NCBI RefSeq assembly: GCF_000759025.1
Contig: NZ_JPOS01000080.1
Location: 1-61,742 of the forward strand
DNA: 61,742 nt
Source: Phaeodactylibacter xiamenensis
GTDB taxonomy: Bacteria; Bacteroidota; Bacteroidia; Chitinophagales; Saprospiraceae
Direction of reading: 5' to 3'
Shown in pieces: positions 11,701-19,623 of the stretch; positions within the stretch are counted from its first letter, which is position 1, and every line of letters starts with the position of its first letter. The notes below the pieces were generated by a model that saw only the letters and a program-made list of their open reading frames with translations, had not been told where the DNA came from and did not search any database. The position numbers and the translations under genes were made by a program.

Positions 11701-12270
11701 CTGGCTGCTGAGGTGAATTCGCCCACAAGCGGCACCTTCTCCTGGTCGGCGGTACCCCAGGCGCAGTCCTATCGTCTCCAGTACCGTCCTATAGGTGGTG
11801 ATGGCGTGAGCATAGATGTCACCGAAAACGAAGTGCCATTAACAGGCTTCCCCCAGGGCTCGACTATCCAATGGCGGGTACGGGCACTGTGTGATGGAGA
11901 AAACTCCGCCTTTGTCATTGGCCCCGCATTGAACCTCGCAGTACCCGGAACCACCTGGACAGAACTGAGCGGCGGGGATGAGGAGTACCAAAACTTCAGT
12001 ACCCCGGCACAAGCGGCATCGGGCAATCCATTCAAGCTTTTCCCCAACCCTGTACAGGACAAAGCTTACCTGGTCTTCGAGCAGCCCTTCTCGGGCGTAG
12101 TCACAGTAAGCAGTATCTTGGGACAACAACTTTACCGCATAACGGCCGATAGCCAAAAACAACTGGAACTGGATCTTTCCGATTGGAAATCCAGCCATCA
12201 GCTATTGCTGATTACGGTTGCTGATGGGCACAGTGCCCCGGTGACGAAGCGGGTCTTGGTGGCCCGGTAA
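5749..12270 (+). CDS. giant secreted multidomain adhesin-like protein (T9SS cargo, type A sorting domain)
   Basis: About 2173 residues from the ATG at 5749, which opens a clear signal peptide (MKAISKAALVALLLFLIV, ending NFGQ). The open frame extends upstream to 5500 but that part lacks secretion signal character. Order of domains: integrin-alpha/FG-GAP-like beta-propeller repeats (SDDG...VGSP pattern) for ~400 residues; a LamG-like domain; four ~97-residue Ig-like repeats (GETICYEGFPS...YTWRSS); HYR-like modules with paired cysteines; a Cys-rich DxNDNGxCD calcium-binding-like stretch; an Fn3-like module; and a C-terminal FPNP...TKRVLVAR type A sorting domain. It is likely exported by the type IX system and attached at the cell surface, with roles in adhesion or polymer binding. 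The specific ligand is unknown. Confidence 0.8.
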   Translation: MKAISKAALVALLLFLIVKPNFGQKQLGEIITGNSEYGLLGSDVSISDQGTVVIGIPFDDFYDSNAGLVYVYNLETEEFDTLMATSFIGGLLGGQGGLGHKVCISDDGLVVAASAPYYDEDDLYDIGLVVIWENINGVWQQRGDAFIGSGSNIRFGEAIDLSSDGSVLIVGSPRSEIGGDVKVFDWDGSSWNLRGQAILGGAGDQLGTTVAISSDGGTIACGAPGYGTPSAPGIIRVYDWTSGNWQQRGNQISGNSGYRVAGRVLAMSGDGNTIGINLGNEDLVRIYSWGSSTWQQVAEVADTCCVYFGQEISFSYDGAKVAIGDPFVDIYENIYGKVNIYSWDGNNYVAEKYSLSGEVIGDKFGYSVDLSTSGDTIAIGSPFYDVRRNKGAVAIFDIGALQKEQISVYNESNRFLVNSDGEPSVSRGTYFDYSTDNSNHAFKIINTDSVAAYIDTIIVTNGGFIINGSTNYHLLPGESELFDLFLVDPSSYSCGDTLKGNVKVLYNNYFGEQRIYSIPIGAIFDSSPPVALCKNARIYIPAGANDVNIDESLINNGSFDECGDISISLSTTTLSSQSIGCHELIMNVFDESGLQDSCSAVVELIDSLTTPHTTGLISDTVKTICMGDSISISLVNDLRKALMLDGKTDLVTAIYRFNGNTLNAQGKYHLSSKQAAAFSADRFGYENKALYLSGAKDTHFELLEPILFNEEKRNEYSYSFWFSTLDSLSAGRILGGAPRGPHYDLSTMYYSNSGISLLRGDEIFGFSDQLFFSLPNNVVSIEPSSIDNSVWNHVTAVKKNDSLSIFLNGQLASSIELDLSPYTSCNWFTGANDYDYYDVNGCHSPDDFFFNRVGASESTSYSENRELRNEFLFDGKLDDLIIWNKAIDPSDVSLLYSNSIRINWSTGDTSSLIKITPSTSTTYYVTVTDGVYVLSDSIEVNVTDLFQAGSIYESGETLCYEGFPSEIGSTSVASGGDGNINYTWRSSVDNFTSNIAGATGATYTPPAGITQSVTYRRYANDQLCNTEPIASTGEWVLTVLPEFNPGEINNTGETICYEGFPSGIGSTSVASGGDGNINYTWRSSADNFTSNIAGATGATYTPPAGITQSVTYRRYANDQMCSTEPIASSGEWVLTVLPEFSPGEINNTGETICYEGFPSEIGSTSVASGGDGNINYTWRSSADNFTSNIAGATGATYIPMADNPQTITYRRYAYEGTCSTTPLVSSGKWMLTKLPEFSSGKIDSAGDTLCYGGTPKTIGSLSAATGGDGNISYQWVATSEEFTFSTSGGDVGATYTPSEGDFTETTIFRRYAYDGTCNTSPALSEGEWVLMVLDNNPSQISELCQDVSFQIFQDQSVILDPLDLISDELQAVFCTEWEVTASLNILDCSKVGQNEVQVSLFTPIDTFNCISTVYVEDSSAPTLACNDTVVNITDGTHLRLSLDLLQASLTDNCTLTDTIILPGKLSCTDIGDNEVVILAEDASGNIGMCTATVTVINEEVPVAQCRDREVSLNQEGMASLTALDLDDGSYSNCGTLSYTASQLSFSCEDGSAQTVALYVEGENGKADTCTSNVTLKDVYAPNAQCADITVYLGANGQVAIPPASLDGGSEDNCDITDWDSTFPMADCDEVGTHFALLLVSDAAGNTGVCISEITVADTLGSLLTAAITDTTVVLNANCEAVVPDLTGAVMVSGGCSADIGSLSIGQFPAAGTAIPEDTTVVSLFIEGSTADSLEITLSVAPDTIAPELSIYTPWGSLLEQDTLRVSTLDTSCATVTTFELVPSDNCPSADTFAITAILTDSLSDASPDFGVVYDADNEQYRFELSAEDGWYAFDFSVTDAFGNAGTASLIVLVQDSIPPVAVCEDAEVSVTPTQGSSISFADIGIGSTDNCGLMDIALSQTQFTCADAGPQSVVLTLTDQFGNSSACTATVTVVNALQGLPCDDGDDCTINDRYLIDCGCEGDLLDTNDNGICDLDEGCIEPIDLAAEVNSPTSGTFSWSAVPQAQSYRLQYRPIGGDGVSIDVTENEVPLTGFPQGSTIQWRVRALCDGENSAFVIGPALNLAVPGTTWTELSGGDEEYQNFSTPAQAASGNPFKLFPNPVQDKAYLVFEQPFSGVVTVSSILGQQLYRITADSQKQLELDLSDWKSSHQLLLITVADGHSAPVTKRVLVAR
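8600..9470 (+). repeat. tandem 291-bp DNA repeats inside the adhesin gene
   Basis: Three near-identical 291-bp units encode 97-residue Ig-like domains. For example, GGCTTTCCATC recurs at about 8632, 8923 and 9214. A fourth, diverged unit follows to about 9740. High DNA identity means recent amplification or homogenisation. Unit number may vary between strains. Confidence 0.85.
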
Positions 12271-12421
12271 AAGCACCGACCCACCATTGCTCCTGATGGG
12301 TACTTTGGGGGAAAGGAGATGCCTTGCCCCAAGGGCCCTGTCAGCGGCAGAAACAAAAGCATAGCCAGAGGTTATTCTAGCCGAACTCACTAAAAATAAT
12401 TTTTAGGCTAGACCTTGGATA

Positions 12422-12455
12422 TTTGCAGGGAAAACGCAGAAATGCCCTATCTTTG
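12422..12455 (+). promoter_or_regulatory. putative Bacteroidota promoter
   Basis: TATCTTTG (12448-12455) matches TAnnTTTG exactly, with TTTG (12422-12425) 22 nt upstream as a -33-like box. It would drive the truncated BspA-like gene and the following secreted-protein genes. Confidence 0.45.
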
Positions 12456-12484
12456 ACATAAATCATTGTCCAAGCGCAGGCATT

Positions 12485-12697
12485 GACTTTTCTTAGCACC
12501 GATCTATTAACCCATTCATTGTAGTCCCGACGTAAGCGGTGTTCAAATCGTGAACGTGGTCATACCGCACTTTATATTCCCCTTGGCGTGAAATCATGAA
12601 GGGAAATGAGGTTAAGGGATCTGCTATACGGATGCGTCTGTGACCGTATCTGACAGATACACCAGGCAAAGTAAATAACACAAAAAACCAAACAAAT
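12485..12697 (+). repeat. duplicated 5' region of BspA-like genes, copy 1
   Basis: This ~210-bp stretch is about 85-90% identical by eye to 28975-29183 and continues into the coding sequence. It includes GTGAAATCATGAAGGGAAAT and TATCTGACAGATACACCA, which contains the palindrome TATCTGACAGATA. Conservation outside the coding region suggests shared regulation or a recent segmental copy. Confidence 0.7.
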
Positions 12698-13006
12698 ATG
12701 CCTTCATCAAGCATCGCTCCCTTGAGAGCCCTTCACCTGCTTACAGGACTGTGCCTCTTGTTGTGGATCCCCACAGATTTATTCGGAGCCCACCCCTCTA
12801 AAATCGAAAATACAGCACCTTTCATCACCACTTGGAAGACCGACAACCCCGGCGTTTCCTGCTCCAGCTGTATAACCATACCTACCACGGGCGGCGGCTA
12901 CAACTACGATGTAGACTGGGAGAATGACGGGGTGTATGATGACTTTGGGGTTTCCGGGGATGTTATATACGACTATAGTATTACTGGTGCATATCAGGTG
13001 GGATAG
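12698..13006 (+). pseudogene. truncated BspA-like secreted protein (N-terminal copy)
   Basis: The 102 residues are almost identical to the N-terminus of the 2400-residue protein at 29184: signal peptide [20 protein letters not shown], then [16 protein letters not shown]. Reading then diverges and stops after YQVG. All leucine-rich repeats and the sorting domain are missing. It is either a decayed duplicate or a donor cassette for recombination with the two full-length relatives. It might be translated and exported but has no way to be anchored. Confidence 0.7.
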
Positions 13007-13076
13007 GAATTCCTTTTTTACTGACCCTCCACAAGCAAAGGAGCCGTTTTATTAAACTTTCTAAAATAAAATATCA

Positions 13077-14066
13077 ATGAGATTATTGATTTTAGCACCG
13101 CTTTTTACTTTATTCTTTTTTGCCACATCTTTTGCTCAAGCACCTGAAAAGATGAATTATCAGGGAGTCGCCCGAGATCTATCAGGTTCACCATTATCAG
13201 ATCAACAAATCAGCTTGCGCATCAGTATACTGGAAGGGTCTACATCTGGTACAATAAGTTATGCTGAAACCCATAATGTTACAACAAATTCTCTTGGATT
13301 GTTTTCGGTTCAAGTAGGTAGTGGAGACCCTTTATCAGGGAGCTTCTCAGCCATTAATTGGGCTGTGAGCACACATTATCTGCAACTCGAAATAGACGAG
13401 ACTGGTGGTGCTGATTATACTTTGGCAGGTACAAATCAATTGCTTTCAGTACCCTATGCGCTTTACGCAAAAAATGCAGGGAATACAGGGTTTTGGTCTC
13501 CATATAACGGTGGAATCAGCTATTCTGGGGGTAGTGTTGCTATTGCTGAGGGACTTGGTAGCGACTTTGACCCAAGTCGCCCATTGTCAATAATTGGAAA
13601 TACACAAGTGGCAAGTGAACGTGATTTTGTTTTTTTAGATAACCAAAATAATTCAAACTTGTCTAATGTGGCCCTAACATTGACTGCTGGTAGCCCTTCA
13701 ATGCCGGATAGGCCTTTTACTAGGTTATCACATTGTTCACCTAACTATACTGGTGTGCCTGATCAAGCAGGTAAAGGGGTGTTATCTCACCAGAATGGGA
13801 ATGGTTTGATCATTCGATCAAATCCGGAACTTTCAACAATTAAATTTAAAATAGGCGTTGATGGTAACGTTCCGACAGAAATAGCATCCTTTCAAAAATC
13901 TAATTATGTATTCAGTACAGAAGGAGGAATAAGATCAACCTCAGGAGATATCTACATTGAAGAATTAGGAAAAGGGGTGATCATGAAATCACCTAACGGG
14001 AATTGTTGGCGGGTAACGGTATCGAACAGCGGAGGCTTTATTAGTACTCAAGTCACCTGTCCATAG
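13077..14066 (+). CDS. secreted protein with NYQGVARD N-terminal domain, paralogue of 17280
   Basis: 329 residues with a signal peptide cleaved near SFAQA. The N-terminal ~130 residues (MNYQGVARD...ISLRISIL...LLSVPYALYA) form a domain common in Bacteroidota surface proteins that resemble phage-tail-fibre-like repeats. The extreme C-terminus, SPNGNCWRVTV plus NSG...TCP, is shared with the 407-residue protein at 17280. It lacks a type A or B sorting domain, so the conserved C-terminal block may itself be a retention or association module. The function is unknown. It lies between two BspA-like genes on the same strand. Confidence 0.65.
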   Translation: MRLLILAPLFTLFFFATSFAQAPEKMNYQGVARDLSGSPLSDQQISLRISILEGSTSGTISYAETHNVTTNSLGLFSVQVGSGDPLSGSFSAINWAVSTHYLQLEIDETGGADYTLAGTNQLLSVPYALYAKNAGNTGFWSPYNGGISYSGGSVAIAEGLGSDFDPSRPLSIIGNTQVASERDFVFLDNQNNSNLSNVALTLTAGSPSMPDRPFTRLSHCSPNYTGVPDQAGKGVLSHQNGNGLIIRSNPELSTIKFKIGVDGNVPTEIASFQKSNYVFSTEGGIRSTSGDIYIEELGKGVIMKSPNGNCWRVTVSNSGGFISTQVTCP

Positions 14067-14169
14067 AAGTTGGTGTGAGGCTATAAAGACTTTTTAACAA
14101 GATTCCCTTTCTCATGAACACATCTTTTTCTGGTTTCTGGGCATCGCTTGCTAAGACTTTAAATCATAA

Positions 14170-17100
14170 ATGAAAACAACTATTAATATGATCTCCAGAT
14201 TAATAGCTTTATACATTACCTTTTTCATCATTAGTATTGACTGTGCTGGACAAAATTTCACTCCGGTTGTCATCGGATCTTCAGGCAGTGAAGCCCAGGT
14301 CGGTGATCTACATATTAGCTGGACATTAGGCGAGCTTGCAACTTCCACTTTAATCAACGGAGGGATAATTGTTAGCCAAGGGTTTCATCAAACTTATGGT
14401 ATACAAGGCTGCACCAACCCCAATGCCCACAACTACAACCCTGCCGCCACCCAGCATGATGATTCCTGCGAGACCTGCAGTGATGGCATACAAAACGGAG
14501 ATGAAATCGAAACAGACTGCGGAGGTGCCTTATGCCCACCGTGTAATCCAACCTTTAATGCTTTCATCACCACCTGGAAGACCGACAACCCCGGCGTTTC
14601 CTGCTCCAGTTGTATTACCATACCTACCACAGGCATCGGTTACAACTACGATGTAGACTGGGAGAATGACGGGGTGTATGATGACTTTGGGGTTTCCGGG
14701 GATATTACACACGATTATGGTACGCCAGGTACCTATCAGGTGGCGATCCGGGGGGATTTTCCAAGGATTTATTTTAATGATGAAGGGGATAAGGAAAAAA
14801 TCCTTTCGGTTGATCAATGGGGAGATATTTCATGGAGTAGTATGAATTCTGCTTTTCGGGGTTGTACTTACCTTGCCGGGCAGGCAGTTGATGTGCCGGA
14901 CCTATCTAATGTGGCGGATATGTCACTTATGTTCTCAGACGCGGAGTCCTTCAATCAGGATATAGGCGGCTGGGATGTCAGTAGTGTAACAAATATGTTT
15001 GGCATGTTCTCATCTGCGTCTTCCTTCAATCAAGATATAGGCGGCTGGGACGTCAGTAGTGTGGTCGATATGGGGGGGGTGTTCTTTCAAACAGAATCTT
15101 TCAATCGGGATATAGGCGGCTGGGATGTAAGCAGTGTGACCAATATGTATGGGATGTTCTGGAAGGCAAGTTCTTTCAATCAAGATATAGGTAGTTGGGA
15201 TGTCGGCAATGTTAATAACATGTTTTATATGTTCCATTCAGCTATTGCTTTCAGTCAAGATATAGGGAGCTGGAATACCAATACTGTTACAAACATGAAG
15301 GCTATGTTCGCCGGAGCAGAATCCTTCAATCAGGATATAGGCGGCTGGGACCTCAGTAATGTAACTGATATAACATATATGTTCAGTGGCGCATCGTCCT
15401 TCAACGGAGATATAGGCGGTTGGGACCTAAGTAGTGTAACTGATACAAGATTTATGTTCAATCAAGCGAGTGCTTTCAATCAGGATATAGGCGGTTGGGA
15501 CGTCAGCAATGTGACCTCTATGGTCCAAATGTTTGAAGGCGCAACCTCTTTCGATCAGAACATAGGGGGCTGGGATATTAGTAACGTGACTGATATGTTT
15601 TTTATGTTATTTGATGTTGGGTTGTCCATAACTAGCTATGATAGTACCCTGATTGGTTGGGCCAATCAAAATGTTCAGGGTGGTATTCAGCTCATGGTCC
15701 CTAACTTGAAATATTGCGCTGGCGAGGACGCAAGGAATATATTAATCAACGATTATAATTGGGCCTTCGGAGGAGATGAGTTAGACTGCTCCGCAATATT
15801 AGGCTGCACCAACCCCAATGCCCACAACTACAACCCTGCTGCCACCCAGGACGATGGCTCCTGTGAGACCTGCAGCGATGGCATACAAAACGGCGATGAG
15901 ACAGATATAGATTGTGGTGGCGCGCTTTGCAGCCACTGTGCAACGGGCTGCACCGCCCCAACCAACCTCTCTGTCAATAACCCATCAAGCAATACCGCCA
16001 CCATCTCCTGGTCAGCGGTACCGGGAGCAGTAGAGTACTTTATTCAGTATATTGTACAGGGAGCCCCGCTTAATACGGTCAGCACAGGGACCACCACAAT
16101 GACAGAGGTAACCCTCCCAGGACTGCTTCCCTCAACAACCTACCAATGGAGGGTCAGAGCCATCTGCAGCGACGAAAATTCTCCTTATTCCGATATTGCT
16201 TCCTTTACCACATCTGCCTGCTCAGATATGGACGGTGATGGCATTTGCGATAGTCAGGATAATTGCCCGGACCTCGATGATGCCCTTATCGGGTCGCCCT
16301 GTGATGATGGGGATGACTGCACAGAAAATGATGTTTACGGCACAGACTGCAACTGTGCAGGGCAGCTCATCGATACCAACGCAAATGATATCTGCGACCT
16401 GCTGGAAAACGGTTGTGAAGCCCCTGTCAACCTACAAGCCATCGACCTCACGGATGACAGCGCCACCCTCACCTGGGACGCAGTGCTGGGAGCTACGGAG
16501 TACCAGGTTCAATACCTGGAAAATGGAGCGCCGACCAGTGCAGCGGTTTTCCTAACGGTAACGAGCAATAGCGTGGATATCACTGATTTGACCTTTGGCT
16601 CAGGCTATCAATGGCGGGTCAAAGCCATCTGCCCGGACGGTGACACTCCGTGGTCGGAAACGGGCGAATTCCTTATCGGCATAGCCCCATGCCCCAAACC
16701 GGCCAATCTGTTGGCCCAGTCCCAGTCCGCCACCTCTGCCACCTTTTCCTGGGATGCAGTAGCGGAGGCAACAGCCTACCGCTTCCAGTACCGTCCTGTC
16801 GGTGGGGATGGCGTTTCTATCGATGTCCCGGTCAGTAGCAGCTACACGGTCAATAATCTACCCGTTGGCGCTACGGTACAGTGGCGTGTAAGATCGTTAT
16901 GTGATGGTGAAAATTCTGGTTTTGAAGTAGGGCCTAGTGTCACACTCTCTGCCCCTATGCCTTTAGCTGGGGGTAGTAATGATAGTGGCTTCACTCTATT
17001 CCCTAACCCTAATGACGGGCAGTTTACCGTCTCCCTTCCGTACCGGGAACAGGGCAGCACCGTAGTCGTCCGAAACGCTGTAGGCCAGACGGTCTACACC

Positions 17101-17229
17101 GCCCAGACCACGGAAACTCAGCTCCTGATTGACCTGAGGGGGGCTTATTCCGCATCAGGTCTCCTTTTTGTAACTGTGCAGGGTGAGGGGCGTGCGCCGG
17201 TGACGAAGCGGGTCTTGGTGAGTCGGTAA
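14170..17229 (+). CDS. BspA-like (DUF285) surface protein with type A T9SS sorting domain
   Basis: 1019 residues with an N-terminal signal segment. It has a [12 protein letters not shown]...DDSCETC metal-binding-like motif (present twice, around residues 80 and 545) and a PKD-like segment nearly identical at DNA level to 12828-13000. About ten 25-residue DUF285 repeats follow ([17 protein letters not shown] pattern). Then come three Fn3-like modules separated by thrombospondin-3-like [16 protein letters not shown] calcium repeats. It ends with [12 protein letters not shown] and TKRVLVSR. BspA-like proteins mediate adhesion in other bacteria. T9SS export and cell-surface location are inferred from the sorting domain. 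Confidence 0.8.
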   Translation: MKTTINMISRLIALYITFFIISIDCAGQNFTPVVIGSSGSEAQVGDLHISWTLGELATSTLINGGIIVSQGFHQTYGIQGCTNPNAHNYNPAATQHDDSCETCSDGIQNGDEIETDCGGALCPPCNPTFNAFITTWKTDNPGVSCSSCITIPTTGIGYNYDVDWENDGVYDDFGVSGDITHDYGTPGTYQVAIRGDFPRIYFNDEGDKEKILSVDQWGDISWSSMNSAFRGCTYLAGQAVDVPDLSNVADMSLMFSDAESFNQDIGGWDVSSVTNMFGMFSSASSFNQDIGGWDVSSVVDMGGVFFQTESFNRDIGGWDVSSVTNMYGMFWKASSFNQDIGSWDVGNVNNMFYMFHSAIAFSQDIGSWNTNTVTNMKAMFAGAESFNQDIGGWDLSNVTDITYMFSGASSFNGDIGGWDLSSVTDTRFMFNQASAFNQDIGGWDVSNVTSMVQMFEGATSFDQNIGGWDISNVTDMFFMLFDVGLSITSYDSTLIGWANQNVQGGIQLMVPNLKYCAGEDARNILINDYNWAFGGDELDCSAILGCTNPNAHNYNPAATQDDGSCETCSDGIQNGDETDIDCGGALCSHCATGCTAPTNLSVNNPSSNTATISWSAVPGAVEYFIQYIVQGAPLNTVSTGTTTMTEVTLPGLLPSTTYQWRVRAICSDENSPYSDIASFTTSACSDMDGDGICDSQDNCPDLDDALIGSPCDDGDDCTENDVYGTDCNCAGQLIDTNANDICDLLENGCEAPVNLQAIDLTDDSATLTWDAVLGATEYQVQYLENGAPTSAAVFLTVTSNSVDITDLTFGSGYQWRVKAICPDGDTPWSETGEFLIGIAPCPKPANLLAQSQSATSATFSWDAVAEATAYRFQYRPVGGDGVSIDVPVSSSYTVNNLPVGATVQWRVRSLCDGENSGFEVGPSVTLSAPMPLAGGSNDSGFTLFPNPNDGQFTVSLPYREQGSTVVVRNAVGQTVYTAQTTETQLLIDLRGAYSASGLLFVTVQGEGRAPVTKRVLVSR

Positions 17230-17279
17230 AAGAAGGAGTCAGTTCTTTAAAAAAAAATAATTCAAAAAAACAGACAGAC

Positions 17280-18503
17280 ATGAAAAATATAACACTCACT
17301 CTTTTTGTTCTCTTTATTGTAACTGTATCTTTCGCTCAAGCTCCGCAGATGATAAATTATCAAGGTGTCGCTAGAGATTTATCAGGAAACCCCTTGCCAA
17401 ATCAAAATATCAGTCTCCGTATGAGTGTCCTTAGTGGCTCACCAGCAGGGACTAATGAATATTCAGAGACTCATAGCGTTACAACAAATAACTTAGGGTT
17501 ATTCACAATTCAGATTGGAAATGGAATTGTACAGTCTGGAAACTTCACTACGATTGATTGGGGAGGAACTTCTCACTACTTACAAATTGAAATGAATGAA
17601 AATGGCGGCACAAGCTATACTTTGATTGGAACTACTCAAATGGTTTCAGTTCCTTATGCGCTTTATGCCGAAAATGGTTCTAAATGGAAAGAGGATGGAT
17701 TTGGGTTGTATTATGACTTAGGAAATATTGGAATTGGTAATATATCTGATAGCCTTCATTCCTTAAGCCTAATCCGAGATATTCCTAGTGGTGCAGGAAG
17801 ATATTTACTCTCGATTAATAATACATCTACCTCAAATGGTTCTAATGCTAGTATGAAATTAAAGGCTGGAAATGGTACAGGAATAACTCAACTTACACAT
17901 TGGTCTTCAACCTATACTGCTATTTCTGGGCTAGCGAACTACAGTGGCTTAGTTGGAACGGGCAATGGTATTGCACTAATTTCCAATGGCATTACCAAAA
18001 TAATGAATGGTTCTTCCAATCCTGTTGAACTAATGAGAATAGACAATAATGGAAATGTTGGCATTGGAACTAGTACACCTGTAAGTAAATTAGAAATAGT
18101 TGGTGATAATAATACACTTGTTCAATTTACTGAACATGCAAGCTCTCACCCTAGAATTAACTTAACTAATAGCGCTGCAAGTGTTAATTCTTCAATTTAT
18201 TCTGTTGATTTTATTAATTCCGAGCCGACTTTGAACTTCGGATTTCCACAAGGCGAAGGTTCTGGTAGACACTTCAATTTTAGATCAAACGGTAGCAATC
18301 ATCTCACAATTTCTGGCATTGGAAATATTGGTATTTCAACTGGAAATAGCTTGCCTACTTCAAAACTCCAAGTAAAAGGTGGAGATATTCATGTGGATAA
18401 TATCGGTAGTGGAATAATTCTTACATCTCCTAATGGAAATTGCTGGAGAGTTACAATTGACAATAGCGGCAATTTAATAAAAACTGCTATTACCTGTCCG
18501 TAA
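17280..18503 (+). CDS. secreted protein with NYQGVARD domain, paralogue of 13077
   Basis: 407 residues with a signal peptide ending VSFAQA. The N-terminal domain is about 60% identical by eye to the protein at 13077 (INYQGVARDLSGNPLPNQ). The middle part is longer, with a GNVGIGTSTPVSKLEI motif of the kind seen in tail-fibre/collar-like repeat proteins, and the same C-terminal SPNGNCWRVTI...TCP block. It is AT-richer than the preceding BspA gene. It is probably a structural surface protein; no enzymatic motif is visible. Confidence 0.65.
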   Translation: MKNITLTLFVLFIVTVSFAQAPQMINYQGVARDLSGNPLPNQNISLRMSVLSGSPAGTNEYSETHSVTTNNLGLFTIQIGNGIVQSGNFTTIDWGGTSHYLQIEMNENGGTSYTLIGTTQMVSVPYALYAENGSKWKEDGFGLYYDLGNIGIGNISDSLHSLSLIRDIPSGAGRYLLSINNTSTSNGSNASMKLKAGNGTGITQLTHWSSTYTAISGLANYSGLVGTGNGIALISNGITKIMNGSSNPVELMRIDNNGNVGIGTSTPVSKLEIVGDNNTLVQFTEHASSHPRINLTNSAASVNSSIYSVDFINSEPTLNFGFPQGEGSGRHFNFRSNGSNHLTISGIGNIGISTGNSLPTSKLQVKGGDIHVDNIGSGIILTSPNGNCWRVTIDNSGNLIKTAITCP

Positions 18504-18612
18504 AAAAACAGCCTCTAACACGAGGAATGTCTGAGCCCGCTGCACACGCTAGTTTTGCTCGGATGCACAGATCGCTAACAAGTATTTAAGAACAGCTTAA
18601 AAAATAATAAAC

Positions 18613-18987
18613 ATGGGATTATTTGATAGATTCAAGAAAAAGCAACCAGAAACTATGTTGGACAAAGTTCAAGAGCAAGCGGGGGCACTAATCATAAATG
18701 GTTTTAGAAGATTAGCTGCAGCAAATGGAACGGCTCCTACTGCTAAAACTTCTGACCTGAAAATAATTGAAATATACAAGCAAGTCGGCAGTGCATTTAG
18801 AAAAGCCTCAAAAGAAAGAAACGAACACTTACCAGCCGGCTACCTCAATACGATTGTGTTTAAATTCTTTCAGGTATATGAAATAATGGGAGATACGATG
18901 TTTTATGAACACCTTAAATACGAAGTTGCCAGGTATATTAAAGAAGGTCTTCGAGATGATTACAAACAAGACTTGAAACTTTTCTAA
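18613..18987 (+). CDS. small cytoplasmic protein, unknown
   Basis: 124 residues, starting MGLFDRFKKKQ, lysine-rich and predicted helical, with no signal or membrane segment. No family is recognised. It starts at an ATG preceded by an A-rich stretch, typical of Bacteroidota start sites. It precedes the chaperone/kinase cluster after a ~640-bp gap, so membership in that cluster is uncertain. Confidence 0.55.
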   Translation: MGLFDRFKKKQPETMLDKVQEQAGALIINGFRRLAAANGTAPTAKTSDLKIIEIYKQVGSAFRKASKERNEHLPAGYLNTIVFKFFQVYEIMGDTMFYEHLKYEVARYIKEGLRDDYKQDLKLF

Positions 18988-19623
18988 TGCATGCTAAGAT
19001 TTGGAGTTCAATGCCCCGTATCTATAATGTGTCTCCCAAAGCAAGCAAGCGTCCTTTCGCAGTTTGGCCAGTTGTTTAGATTTGGTTGAAGCGGCACTGG
19101 TTTGGTGTGAAGTTCTATGAAAAGGAAAAAAGGGATTGTATTTCGGATCAATGATGACTCTTTCTGGCAATATTGAAAAACTTAGATTAAATGCTTGCTT
19201 GTAATGTTAAGATGACCTATATTGCTAGTCTTCGTATAATACGGCTTGACCTACTAAATTTTCATCTCACTAAGGAATGTTATTTGGGGTTTGTGTAGAG
19301 GTTTTTTCTACATAACTCTAGGTTTCTGTACCCGTATTTAACATCCTTTGATTTTCCGTCCTGACTTCGGAAGTGCTTGTGAAAATACGACACTTAAAAG
19401 CACGAATCACACTGAAATACAAGACTATAGACAGGAATAATTGATTTTAACGATAAAAGATGAGTGAACCAAGCTGACGACATAAAAGCAGAAATCTACC
19501 TCTCTTTCCTGTAATATTTTGTCAGCAGTTACAGCCAATACTTGCAAGGTCTGTAACCCTGGGTTCCCATCAACTGAGCATTAATCAATAGCTCTTTATC
19601 ATCAACGGACCGAAAAACATATA
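18988..19623. other. 636-bp intergenic region
   Basis: There is no open frame with coding character on either strand, and no clear terminator hairpin or repeat. It probably holds the promoter of the downstream chaperone cluster, but I see no convincing -7/-33 pair. Confidence 0.5.
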
